Below are positions 44,939 to 53,412 of a stretch of DNA of 64,000 nucleotides, in pieces. This stretch comes from Clostridium_AD sp050717545 (GTDB lineage Bacteria; Bacillota; Clostridia; Clostridiales; Clostridiaceae): the NCBI RefSeq assembly GCF_050717545.1, contig NZ_JBOITN010000030.1, forward strand, positions 96,738 through 160,737, given 5' to 3'. Positions within the stretch are counted from its first letter, which is position 1. Each line of letters begins with the position of its first letter. A model generated the notes under the pieces. The model saw only the letters and a list, made by a program, of their open reading frames with translations, searched no databases and was not told where the DNA came from. Made by a program: the position numbers and the translations under genes.

Positions 44939-46063
44939 TTACTCATTCCACATTGCAATTTTTTGGGCCTTAAATTCATCAAAACAATCATTATCTATAG
45001 CGTTTCTAATGTCTTCCATAAGTTTATTATAAAAATATAGATTATGAAGCACGCAAAGCCTCATAGCAAGCATTTCTTTTGCCTTGAATAGATGCCTTAT
45101 ATATGCTCTTGTATAATGTCTACAAGCAGGGCACTTACATCCTTCATCAATAGGGGACGCATCCAATTCAAATTTAGCATTCATTATATTTATTCTACCA
45201 TCACTCGTAAAGACATTACCATGCCTTCCATTTCTTGCTGGCAATACACAGTCAAAAAAATCTACTCCCCTTGATACCGCTTCTAAAATATTTATTGGAT
45301 AACCCACACCCATTAGATATATTGGTTTATCTTGCGGCATGTGCGGCACAACAGCATCAATAATTCTATACATTTCCTCGTGCGACTCCCCTACTGCAAG
45401 GCCGCCTATAGCGTACCCATCTAGGTCCATGTTACTTATTGTTTTAGCATGCTCTATTCTAATATCCTCATATGTTCCACCTTGATTTATACCAAATAAC
45501 ATCTGTTTGTTATTTATAGTGCCTTCTAGTGAATTTAACCTATCCATTTCAATTTTGCACCTCTGGAGCCACCTTGTAGTTCTTGCTACAGAATCAACTA
45601 CATATTCTTTCGTAGATGGATTTGGTATACATTCATCAAAAGCCATAGCAATGGTAGAACCCAAATTACTCTGTATTTGCATACTTTCTTCTGGTCCCAT
45701 AAATATTTTTTTGCCATCGATATGCGAATTAAAGTAAACTCCCTCTTCCTTGATTTTTCTCATTTTAGACAAAGAGAATACTTGAAATCCACCAGAATCT
45801 GTAAGAATAGGTCTATCCCAATTCATGAATTTATGTAATCCACCCATTTTTCTTACAACAGTATCTGTCGGCCTTAAATGCAGGTGATATGTGTTAGATA
45901 ATTCTACTTGGCAACCAATTTCTTTTAAGTCCATACTAGATACTGCACCTTTAATGACTGCTAAAGTTCCTACATTCATAAATACTGGTGTTTGAATTAC
46001 ACCATGAGGTGTTGTAAGTTCACCACGTCTTACTTTACCACTTTTCTTAAGTAATTTATACAT
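44939..46063 (-). CDS. tgt: tRNA-guanine transglycosylase
   Basis: Swaps guanine 34 for a queuosine precursor in tRNA. The 374-residue protein has the Asp89 region LTDSGGFQVFSL, the GGLAVGE substrate motif, the second aspartate region FDCVLPARNGRHG, and the zinc site CKCPAC with a later His (LHNLYF). It follows queA in the ruvAB-queA-tgt-yajC order shared with Bacillus. Confidence 0.98.
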   Translation of the reverse strand: MYKLLKKSGKVRRGELTTPHGVIQTPVFMNVGTLAVIKGAVSSMDLKEIGCQVELSNTYHLHLRPTDTVVRKMGGLHKFMNWDRPILTDSGGFQVFSLSKMRKIKEEGVYFNSHIDGKKIFMGPEESMQIQSNLGSTIAMAFDECIPNPSTKEYVVDSVARTTRWLQRCKIEMDRLNSLEGTINNKQMLFGINQGGTYEDIRIEHAKTISNMDLDGYAIGGLAVGESHEEMYRIIDAVVPHMPQDKPIYLMGVGYPINILEAVSRGVDFFDCVLPARNGRHGNVFTSDGRINIMNAKFELDASPIDEGCKCPACRHYTRAYIRHLFKAKEMLAMRLCVLHNLYFYNKLMEDIRNAIDNDCFDEFKAQKIAMWNE

Positions 46064-46123
46064 ATTTACCCCTCTTTTCTATACAATAAATAAAAGTTGA
46101 TTATTTTCTCTCCTAATTACTCA

Positions 46124-47149
46124 CTAGTATAAAAACATTGCATCTCCAAAACTGAAGAATCTATATTTTTCTTTTACCGCCACGTCATATGCATTCATAA
46201 CTAAATCTTGACCTGCGAAAGCACTTACAAGCATTATTAATGTAGATTCTGGAAGATGAAAATTTGTTATAAGCGCATTAACAATTTTAAATTTATATCC
46301 AGGATATATAAAAATGTCTGTCCATCCAGATTTTTCGCATACTTTTCCGCTTGCATCCGCTATACTCTCGAGTGTTCTGTTAGAAGTGGTCCCTACTGCA
46401 ATAATTCTACCACCTTTTTCCTTTGCATTGTTTATTACAAGCGCTGACTCACGGCTTAACATATAGTGTTCTGAATGCATTTCATGTTCCTCTACAACTT
46501 CAGCTTTAACTGGTCTAAAAGTTCCAAGACCTACATGGAGTGTTACAAATGCAATCTCAACACCTTTAGCTTTAATTTGCTTAAGTAGCTGCGTTGTAAA
46601 ATGAAGCCCTGCAGTTGGAGCTGCAGCTGACCCCACTTCTCTTGAAAATACAGTCTGATATCTTTCCCTATCTTCTAATTTTTCAGTTATATATGGTGGT
46701 AGAGGCATCTCTCCCAGATTATCTAAAACTTCTTCAAATATTCCATCATATTCAAACTCAACAATTCTACTTCCACCCTCAGAAAAACTTATAACTTTTG
46801 CCTTAAGCTCTCCATTACCAAAAACAAACCTAGCTCCTATACTTGCTTTTTTACCTGGCTTAACTAATGTTTCCCAGTGATTAATATCTATTCTTTTTAG
46901 GAGCAAGAATTCCATTTTACCACCTGTTCCTTCCCGCACGCCAAGAAGCCTTGCAGGTAATACCCTAGTATCATTTAACACTAGGCAATCTCCTGGGTTT
47001 AAATATTCTATTATATTTTTAAATTGTCTATGCTCTATTCCTTTACTTGTTTTATTAATAACCATGAGCCTTGATTCATCCCTTTTTTCAAGTGGATGTT
47101 GCGCTATAAACTCCTTTGGTAATTCAAAATAAAAATCCTTTACTTTCAA
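46124..47149 (-). CDS. queA: S-adenosylmethionine:tRNA ribosyltransferase-isomerase QueA
   Basis: Turns 7-aminomethyl-7-deazaguanine in tRNA into epoxyqueuosine using SAM. The 341-residue protein begins KDFYFELPKEFIAQHPLEKR and includes NDTRVLPARL, GAAAPTAGLHFT and the end FHLPESTLIMLVSAFAG, all typical. It lies six bases after ruvB and ahead of tgt. Confidence 0.98.
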   Translation of the reverse strand: MKVKDFYFELPKEFIAQHPLEKRDESRLMVINKTSKGIEHRQFKNIIEYLNPGDCLVLNDTRVLPARLLGVREGTGGKMEFLLLKRIDINHWETLVKPGKKASIGARFVFGNGELKAKVISFSEGGSRIVEFEYDGIFEEVLDNLGEMPLPPYITEKLEDRERYQTVFSREVGSAAAPTAGLHFTTQLLKQIKAKGVEIAFVTLHVGLGTFRPVKAEVVEEHEMHSEHYMLSRESALVINNAKEKGGRIIAVGTTSNRTLESIADASGKVCEKSGWTDIFIYPGYKFKIVNALITNFHLPESTLIMLVSAFAGQDLVMNAYDVAVKEKYRFFSFGDAMFLY

Positions 47150-47154
47150 AAAAA

Positions 47155-48159
47155 CTACACCCTTTCTCTATTTAAATGTTCATACGCCTTATCTGACGCC
47201 ATTCTTCCCCTTGGAGTTCTTATTATAAAACCTTTTTGAATTAAATAAGGCTCATAGACATCCTCAAGCGTTCCTATTTCTTCCCCTATAAAATAAGATA
47301 ATGTCTCTATACCTACCGGTCCACCATTAAAGTTATCTATAATTGCTTCGAGCATTTTATTATCTATTCTATCAAACCCTTCATCATCTATTTCAAAAAG
47401 CTCAGATGCTGCCTTTGCCAGTTCTAAATCAATAACTCCATTACCCTTAACATCACAATAATCGCGAATCCTTTTAAGTAATCGGTTAGCAATTCTCGGA
47501 GTACCTCTTGAACGCCTTGCTATTTCAACAGCTGCACCACTTGTAATATCTACCTTTAGAATAGCTGCTGAGCGAATGACTATCTCTTTTAGCTCATCCT
47601 GAGTATAATATTCCATGGCACTAAGCACTCCAAACCTATCACGAAGTGGCGAAGTTAATAACCCGATTCTTGTGGTTGCACCAATAAGTGTAAACTTAGG
47701 TAAATCAAGCCTTATAGATTTTGCAGAAGCACCTTTCCCAATTACGATATCTAGTGCATAATCTTCCATTGCAGGATATAATATTTCTTCAATAGATCTA
47801 TTAAGCCTATGTATTTCATCAATAAAAAGCACGTCATAATCGCTCAAACTAGTTAAAATCGCTGCCAAATCTCCTGCTCTTTCAATAGCTGGTCCTGAAG
47901 TTACTTTTAAATTCCCCTTCATTTCGCTTGCAATAATATTTGCAAGTGTAGTTTTCCCAAGGCCTGGAGGTCCATATAAAAGAACATGATCTAAAGCTTC
48001 TTCTCTATTTTGAGCAGCCTTAATAAATATATTTAATTTTTCTTTTATTTTAGCTTGGCCGATATATTCTCTAAGTTTTTTTGGCCTTAATGAATATTCG
48101 GCATCCACATCCTCTTCGATTATCGATGAAGTAATAATTCTTTTCTCATTATCATCCAT
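47155..48159 (-). CDS. ruvB: Holliday junction branch migration helicase RuvB
   Basis: Hexameric AAA+ motor for branch migration, 334 residues. Walker A is GPPGLGKT (63-70), Walker B is LFIDEIHRL, sensor 1 lies in LIGATTR, and the arginine finger in SPLRDRFG. The C-terminal winged helix ends IRTPRGRMASDKAYEHL. It is 14 bases downstream of ruvA. Confidence 0.98.
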   Translation of the reverse strand: MDDNEKRIITSSIIEEDVDAEYSLRPKKLREYIGQAKIKEKLNIFIKAAQNREEALDHVLLYGPPGLGKTTLANIIASEMKGNLKVTSGPAIERAGDLAAILTSLSDYDVLFIDEIHRLNRSIEEILYPAMEDYALDIVIGKGASAKSIRLDLPKFTLIGATTRIGLLTSPLRDRFGVLSAMEYYTQDELKEIVIRSAAILKVDITSGAAVEIARRSRGTPRIANRLLKRIRDYCDVKGNGVIDLELAKAASELFEIDDEGFDRIDNKMLEAIIDNFNGGPVGIETLSYFIGEEIGTLEDVYEPYLIQKGFIIRTPRGRMASDKAYEHLNRERV

Positions 48160-48173
48160 ATTATACTACCACC

Positions 48174-48773
48174 TTAATTCATCAAAAATTTCAAACAATC
48201 TTTAATCATATTTTCAAGTGATTGTTCTTTGCGTACTGCCTTTAATGCATTTGACCCTTCCTTTTCAGAATATCCAAGTGAAATGAGAGCTCCTAGAACC
48301 TCCGTAAGTTTTTTACCACCTACCACATCAATACCTGATTCTAGCGATAAGCTACCTTGCGCAGACTGCTCAATATGTATTTTTTCTCTGAGTTCAAGTA
48401 TAATTCTCTGAGCAATTTTAGTACCTATTCCTGGAGCCCTTGTTAATGTTTTTTCATCTCCAGATACAATAGCATATTTCAAATTTAAAACACTGCAAAT
48501 AGAGAGTAGTGATAAGCCAGCTTTTGACCCAACTCCATTTATACTAATTACAAGAGTAAACATTTCTATCTCATCCTTTGTTAAAAATCCATACAAACCA
48601 ATGAAATCTTCTCTAACAATTTGTTTTATATACAATAATACACTATCACCTGTTTTAGGCATCTTTGCCATAGTGCTGCCAGAGGTATATATTTTGTAAC
48701 CCATACCATTATTATCTATTACAATGTAGTCTTTGCAAATGCCTACAAAAATTCCTTTTATATATTCGTACAT
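48174..48773 (-). CDS. ruvA: Holliday junction DNA-binding subunit RuvA
   Basis: Tetrameric junction-binding protein of 199 residues. Domain I has the OB fold (YEYIKGIFVGI), domain II the two helix-hairpin-helix motifs (INGVGSKAGLSLLS and APGIGTKIAQRIILELREK), and domain III the short RuvB-contacting helix bundle at the C-terminus. The leader contains a hairpin and one copy of a 19-base repeat. Confidence 0.97.
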   Translation of the reverse strand: MYEYIKGIFVGICKDYIVIDNNGMGYKIYTSGSTMAKMPKTGDSVLLYIKQIVREDFIGLYGFLTKDEIEMFTLVISINGVGSKAGLSLLSICSVLNLKYAIVSGDEKTLTRAPGIGTKIAQRIILELREKIHIEQSAQGSLSLESGIDVVGGKKLTEVLGALISLGYSEKEGSNALKAVRKEQSLENMIKDCLKFLMN

Positions 48774-48797
48774 AATATTACCTCCCTATACTGCTTT

Positions 48798-48822
48798 TGT
48801 TAAATCATCTCCTGCGGAGATG
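48798..48822 (-). repeat. Hairpin and 19-base repeat copy in the ruvA leader
   Basis: CATCTCC/GGAGATG is a 7-bp stem with a three-base loop (48806-48822). The minus strand at 48816-48798 reads CGCAGGAGATGATTTAACA, identical to 24040-24058 upstream of hisS. Confidence 0.6.
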
Positions 48823-48925
48823 GGGTTATTAATTGTTATGTGCTCATTTTTATAGCAACATATATTACTTTACCACCTAAACACTTTTAATTCAATAATT
48901 AAGATGCATGAAAATAAAAAAAAGT

Positions 48926-48965
48926 ATAAAAACCTTAAAAAATATATATTTTTTAAGGTTTTTAT
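48926..48965 (-). terminator. 40-base palindrome, terminator of the bofC-like gene
   Basis: A perfect inverted repeat built from AAAAACCTT, an A/T-rich centre and AAGGTTTTT, lying just past the bofC-like stop. Confidence 0.85.
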
Positions 48966-48991
48966 CTATATTGTTTTATTTTAATCACATA

Positions 48992-49762
48992 TTAAGACTT
49001 TAATAATCCCCTAGCATAATCAAAGGCTTTTTCGGCGGTCTTAAATTCACCCATTTCATATTCACCTGCTTCTTCATCAACAGCATCTTTACTACCTTCA
49101 ATATCTTTATTATACTTTCTACCTCTAAGCAGATCATCTACAAGCCCATCTTTTTCCTTTAAATCATCTATCTTGATATATTGCACTTCACCTTTGTCCA
49201 CTGATTCAAAATCATATTTAAGTTGCTTACCATTTGCACCATACACATTAGAGTTAAATAATTTATGTGATGTTATATTTGCATTTTTATCTGTTTTATA
49301 AATTGTTACGTTATCCTCATATACTCCCAGGTAATACCTATTAGCTTTATAACTATACCTATCACTTTCATTAACAAAAACCACTTCACCAATACCCATA
49401 TTAGAAACGGTGTATCCTTGACTCTTAAAAAAATCATTAAGTTCCGATTGCGTTTTGCTATTTAGTGTGGAGGAATCATTAAAATAATTTTCAAGAACCA
49501 TATTTCTTACTTCTTTATCCTTGTATTTATTCTTAAAAACAAATTTTGCATTCTCAGCTACCCGTGATAGTTTAGTCGTCACTGAAGTTTGTATTAAATT
49601 ACTATCAGTATCTTTCTGTGCGAATTTCAAATATGGCAGTTGACCATAAACTTCAAGTTTCAAATCATTTTTATTCATATAATGAACAAGAGAATAGTTA
49701 GCACAAACAACAACAATTAATGTTATTGTAAATATCGTATATAAAGTTTTTATTTTTTTCAT
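48992..49762 (-). CDS. BofC-like membrane-anchored protein
   Basis: Protein of 256 residues with one N-terminal membrane or signal segment (about 7-28) and an extracytoplasmic domain. Segments such as VVFVNESDRYSYKANRYYLGVYEDNVTIYK (residues ~125-155) resemble the C-terminal domain of BofC, the Bacillus protein that restrains SpoIVB in the pro-sigma-K checkpoint. Bacillus bofC lies directly upstream of ruvA, exactly as here, which strengthens a weak sequence match. The tail is acidic. A sigK gene is in the same window. Confidence 0.68.
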   Translation of the reverse strand: MKKIKTLYTIFTITLIVVVCANYSLVHYMNKNDLKLEVYGQLPYLKFAQKDTDSNLIQTSVTTKLSRVAENAKFVFKNKYKDKEVRNMVLENYFNDSSTLNSKTQSELNDFFKSQGYTVSNMGIGEVVFVNESDRYSYKANRYYLGVYEDNVTIYKTDKNANITSHKLFNSNVYGANGKQLKYDFESVDKGEVQYIKIDDLKEKDGLVDDLLRGRKYNKDIEGSKDAVDEEAGEYEMGEFKTAEKAFDYARGLLKS

Positions 49763-49857
49763 ATTACCACTCCTTACTTGGAATTATGTCCAAATATTGG
49801 AGTATTCATTCACTATATTAAAAAATAAAACATAAGTATTAATATTATAATATTTTT

Positions 49858-50853
49858 TTATTTGTCAAGTCCTTTACCTGAATCAGTAACGTTGTCTAAT
49901 TCTAAAGGATACGGTTCAAAAAAAGTCTGGTTGATGAGATTTTTTTCTTCGAATCTTATTGCGTTTGATTTTATAACATAAAGTGGAACACTAAATGGCA
50001 CCTTACTTTCTCTGTATTGCTCTATTGTGTCTAAAATAAATTCTTTTTCTCTGTGAGTTAATTTATCTGAAAAATAACCCATTGATCTTGTAAGTACATT
50101 AATATTTGATGTATATCTCGGTAACTTATTAAATGCAAGAGCAAGATTTTTTTCATATTCTTCATAAATTTGCTTGGCGTTTAGTTCTCCATGCCTGCCA
50201 ACTAAACTTCCTAATATTTTAAGTTGTTTTTGATTATATGACATAAGAAGGAGTTTGTTAGTACTATGAAACTCTACTAAATCTTCTATAAGCATACTTT
50301 CTTTTATTACTCTAAAGTTTTTCATTATATATAACTTCGTTAGAAAATGTTGTCTTATATTGTAATTTTTAACCCTTCCATCATCTTCAATAGCAATTCC
50401 TGAGAACTTTTCAATCACAATCTCAGCAAACAGACCCGTTCCCTTAACTGATGCTGATCCCTTTTGTATACTTTTGTAAATTTTAACTTCTTTTAAGCCA
50501 CAGGTTGGAGATTTCCCCTTAAGTATAAAACCATCAACCCTTGGCAAGTTTGAAACAAATTCATTTGAAAATTCAAACATTTCTTTGCTCAGTTCTCTTT
50601 CAGTCACATGTTGCACAAGTCTCACCGGTGATAATTCATCTTCTTTTACTACTCTTATGGCTTCTCTAGGTGTTTCTAGTCCTATTTGTACTTCTGGACA
50701 CACAGTTATAAACTCCACAAAATCTTTTAATTTCTCCACTAAGTGACAGCCGTCCATTTGCCCATTGTATCTACATGCACTAAATCCCAAACACCTGCTT
50801 ACTACAATTACTGGTTTCACATTGTTTATTCTTTCTTTATAAGATAACTTCAT
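49858..50853 (-). CDS. DUF523 (TudS-like) plus DUF1722 (YbgA-like) fusion
   Basis: Two-domain protein of 331 residues. The first half is DUF523 with cysteines in SRCLGFSACRYNG, CPEVQIGLETPRE and SPTCG; TudS members of this family bind a [4Fe-4S] cluster and remove sulfur from thiouracil. The second half is DUF1722 (HGELNAKQIYEEYEKNL, a YbgA feature). The ATG at 50853 follows GAGAGG; an upstream TTG is unlikely. Desulfuration of free bases or tRNA-derived thiouracil is inference. Confidence 0.88.
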   Translation of the reverse strand: MKLSYKERINNVKPVIVVSRCLGFSACRYNGQMDGCHLVEKLKDFVEFITVCPEVQIGLETPREAIRVVKEDELSPVRLVQHVTERELSKEMFEFSNEFVSNLPRVDGFILKGKSPTCGLKEVKIYKSIQKGSASVKGTGLFAEIVIEKFSGIAIEDDGRVKNYNIRQHFLTKLYIMKNFRVIKESMLIEDLVEFHSTNKLLLMSYNQKQLKILGSLVGRHGELNAKQIYEEYEKNLALAFNKLPRYTSNINVLTRSMGYFSDKLTHREKEFILDTIEQYRESKVPFSVPLYVIKSNAIRFEEKNLINQTFFEPYPLELDNVTDSGKGLDK

Positions 50854-51086
50854 ATAAAAACATCCTCTCAAAATTCAGCTCATTTTTTTATTAAAATCCT
50901 TATTATATTATTTCAATATAAGTTTTAGTTCTCCTCTTTTTAGGATGTTCCTTAATCTATATTTTAATCAATTTCTTTTATTAAATTAGTGTGGCTTTAC
51001 CTTAACACCATTTCAAAAGTTATGCTTAGCATTGTAATTTAGTATATAATAAGTTTTAAATACAATATATCATGAGAGGAGTAATT

Positions 51087-51755
51087 ATGCCAATTTATAA
51101 ATTATCAGATGATTTAGTATTCCCTGACCCATCACTTTGTGAACCGGATGGTCTTTTAGCAATAGGCGGAGACCTATCGCCAGAGAGATTATTGCTTGCG
51201 TATTCTAATGGAATATTTCCATGGTTCTCCCAAGGTGAACCAATACTTTGGTGGTCACCGAGTCCAAGATTTATTGTCTATCCAAAGGATATTAAAATAT
51301 CGCATTCTATGAAAAAATCACTAAAAAAGAATATATATAAAGTTTCCTTTGATACTTGTTTTAGAGGTGTTATATCTAACTGCTCTATGATTCGCAAAGA
51401 AACAGGTACATGGATTACAAATGAAATGATAGAAGCTTACTGCAAACTTCATGAACTTGGTTACGCTCATAGCGTTGAAACCTGGTTTGATGGTAAATTA
51501 GTTGGTGGACTATACGGTATAAGTATAGGGAAATGTTTTTTTGGTGAATCAATGTTTTCAACTATGGACAATGCATCTAAGTTTGCCTTTATTACTTTTG
51601 GAAAAGCACTAGAACAAAAGGGATTTTCTATAATTGACTGCCAAGTTCATACAAACCATTTAGAAAGTTTAGGAGCAGTAAACATGACAAGAGAAGACTT
51701 TCTACAACTTATAAAAAAAGGAATTTCAATTTCACCATTAAAATTGTCCTTATAA
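51087..51755 (+). CDS. aat: Leucyl/phenylalanyl-tRNA-protein transferase
   Basis: Adds Leu or Phe to N-terminal Lys or Arg to make N-degrons for ClpS/ClpAP. The 222-residue protein has FPDPSLCEPDGLLAIGGDLS at the start, SNGIFPWFSQGEPILWWSPSPR, the GLYGISIGKCFFGESMFS core and DCQVHTNHLESLGA at the end. The ATG at 51087 follows AGAGGAG and gives the family start (MPIY); an ATG five codons before it overlaps the binding site. The gene is not general in Firmicutes. Confidence 0.95.
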   Translation: MPIYKLSDDLVFPDPSLCEPDGLLAIGGDLSPERLLLAYSNGIFPWFSQGEPILWWSPSPRFIVYPKDIKISHSMKKSLKKNIYKVSFDTCFRGVISNCSMIRKETGTWITNEMIEAYCKLHELGYAHSVETWFDGKLVGGLYGISIGKCFFGESMFSTMDNASKFAFITFGKALEQKGFSIIDCQVHTNHLESLGAVNMTREDFLQLIKKGISISPLKLSL

Positions 51756-51777
51756 TTTATATAATCTTCTAAACAAC

Positions 51778-51818
51778 AAATCAGCATAAAAGCCTAAGCC
51801 TTATACTGATTTGTTTTT
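51778..51818 (+). terminator. Terminator after aat
   Basis: AAATCAG...ATAA and TTAT...CTGATTT pair with a short loop, followed by GTTTTTTA. Confidence 0.75.
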
Positions 51819-51857
51819 TATTCTTCATATTTAGTATTTAAATAATTACTTCAAATA

Positions 51858-52868
51858 TTAAGTAAAGTATTCAATTATAGCCTGATCGAAATTATTATTT
51901 ATAAGCTCTGAAATATATTTTTTTATCTCGTCACTTTCTGGTTTAAGATAAACATATTTAAACTTTCCATATGGTCCCCATTTTAGCTTTCTTTTTTCTT
52001 CATCCATATCAAGCTTAGTTTTTTTAAATCTTTGAACTATAAGCTCCTTTGCTGCTTTTGTAAATCTATGCTGGATAAGTTCAAAACTTATCTCCTCATG
52101 ATAATCAACAAGCGCTATTTTTAAATTTTCAAATAACTCCTTATATTCTTGTTTCCAATTTTCATATATCATAATAGGAGCAATTATAAACCCTATTGGA
52201 TATCCAGCGTCTGCTATCTTTTTAACTGCATCTATTCTCTCACTAAAAGTGGACGTGTTGTGTTCAAAATTATCTATTACATATCTAGAATTTAAAGTAA
52301 ATCTGAACTTTGTATGTTTGTTATGTTTTAGACTTAAAAACGAATTAACATCATCAAATTTTGTTACAAGTCTAAGTCTACCCTTTGAACTCTCGCCAAA
52401 AAACTCAATACATCTTTTTAAGTTACCACTCAAGTGTTCAAGTGCAACGGGGTCAGTTATACTTGCACATTCAAAGAAAGTAAGTTTTGGTAAATTAGCA
52501 TCAATATAAGTTTGTATATTTTCTAAGATTTCATCAACATTCAGAAAAATTTTCATGAAAGGTTTTTCGCCTTGCGTAGTTTGAAGATAACAATATTCAC
52601 AATTAGCCGGGCATGAACTTGACAATGAAAATTGATAATCTGCAGATGGTTTACAGCTTACTAGTTTTTTTTGACCGTTTGTTGTAAACAGAATAGTTTT
52701 TTTAGCTGTTGAATAGTTTTTCTCAGGCGATCCGGAATCTATTACAACTTTTTTAGAATTAATTATGGGAACATTTAATTTTTCTAAATATTCTATTGTC
52801 TTTTTTGATGATTCATATTTTAATATTTTCGGGTCTATATATGCAATATCTGGTATAAACAACTTCAT
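51858..52868 (-). CDS. splB: Spore photoproduct lyase homologue without the catalytic Cys
   Basis: Radical SAM protein of 336 residues with the SPL arrangement: CPANCEYCYLQT (Cys86, 90, 93), RFTLNSRYVI, FELIQHRFT and the C-terminal IIEYFT. In known lyases the hydrogen-donor cysteine lies in a segment like FEAACTSD. Here it is FECASITD, so Ser136 sits at the catalytic position and a Cys falls two residues earlier (134). The protein may work differently, be impaired or have another substrate. The ATG at 52868 is preferred over a GTG three codons earlier on the spacing to GAGGTG. Confidence 0.87.
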   Translation of the reverse strand: MKLFIPDIAYIDPKILKYESSKKTIEYLEKLNVPIINSKKVVIDSGSPEKNYSTAKKTILFTTNGQKKLVSCKPSADYQFSLSSSCPANCEYCYLQTTQGEKPFMKIFLNVDEILENIQTYIDANLPKLTFFECASITDPVALEHLSGNLKRCIEFFGESSKGRLRLVTKFDDVNSFLSLKHNKHTKFRFTLNSRYVIDNFEHNTSTFSERIDAVKKIADAGYPIGFIIAPIMIYENWKQEYKELFENLKIALVDYHEEISFELIQHRFTKAAKELIVQRFKKTKLDMDEEKRKLKWGPYGKFKYVYLKPESDEIKKYISELINNNFDQAIIEYFT

Positions 52869-53013
52869 TATTTTCACCTCTATAGCTATTGTTTTATTAA
52901 ATAAAGTTATTTATACACTTATTCTTTTTATAAACTTGATTTAACGACATTTCACAAGGAAAGTCTCCCACTTATATAAGTAAAAGTTAACTTACTTCCC
53001 TAGCAAAAATAAA

Positions 53014-53046
53014 ACTTCAGCGGGAGTTTAAATCTCCTATTGAAGT
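53014..53046 (-). terminator. Terminator after the 77-residue protein gene
   Basis: ACTTCA plus GGAG pair with CTCC plus TGAAGT around an A/T loop; the minus strand continues TTTTATTTTT. Just beside it (53066-53081) is a degraded relative of the 19-base repeat. Confidence 0.75.
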
Positions 53047-53089
53047 CGTTAATACCGCAGATACTCAGGAGATAATTCAACTAAAATTT

Positions 53090-53323
53090 TTATCTAATGT
53101 TGTACTTATTTATTGCCTTGTTTTTTAATTTTTTACCTAAAGTTTCTCCTAAAAATCTATCAATCATATCTTCTTTAGTTGCTTTTCCTTCTACAAATAT
53201 ATTAAATTTCTTGCAAAGCTTTGCTAAATCACCTTTACTTATTTCATAAGTTTTAATAAAGTTTTTTGCAGTTTTAATACTAGTCATAGCTATTATACGT
53301 TTATACATTTCATCATTAGTCAT
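53090..53323 (-). CDS. Small basic protein of unknown function
   Basis: A 77-residue lysine-rich helical protein (KGDLAKLCKKFNIFVEGKATKEDMIDRF). The pattern of two helices joined by a short loop is like SAP/HeH or Rho N-terminal nucleic-acid-binding domains, but I do not recognise a family with confidence. It has a clear terminator and its own ribosome binding site, so it is a real gene. Confidence 0.65.
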   Translation of the reverse strand: MTNDEMYKRIIAMTSIKTAKNFIKTYEISKGDLAKLCKKFNIFVEGKATKEDMIDRFLGETLGKKLKNKAINKYNIR

Positions 53324-53412
53324 GGATGCACCTCTAATCTCTTATTTATCAATTATATTATATCATATTATTTTAAACGGTACTAATAACCCATTTATAA
53401 TAAAATTAACAT

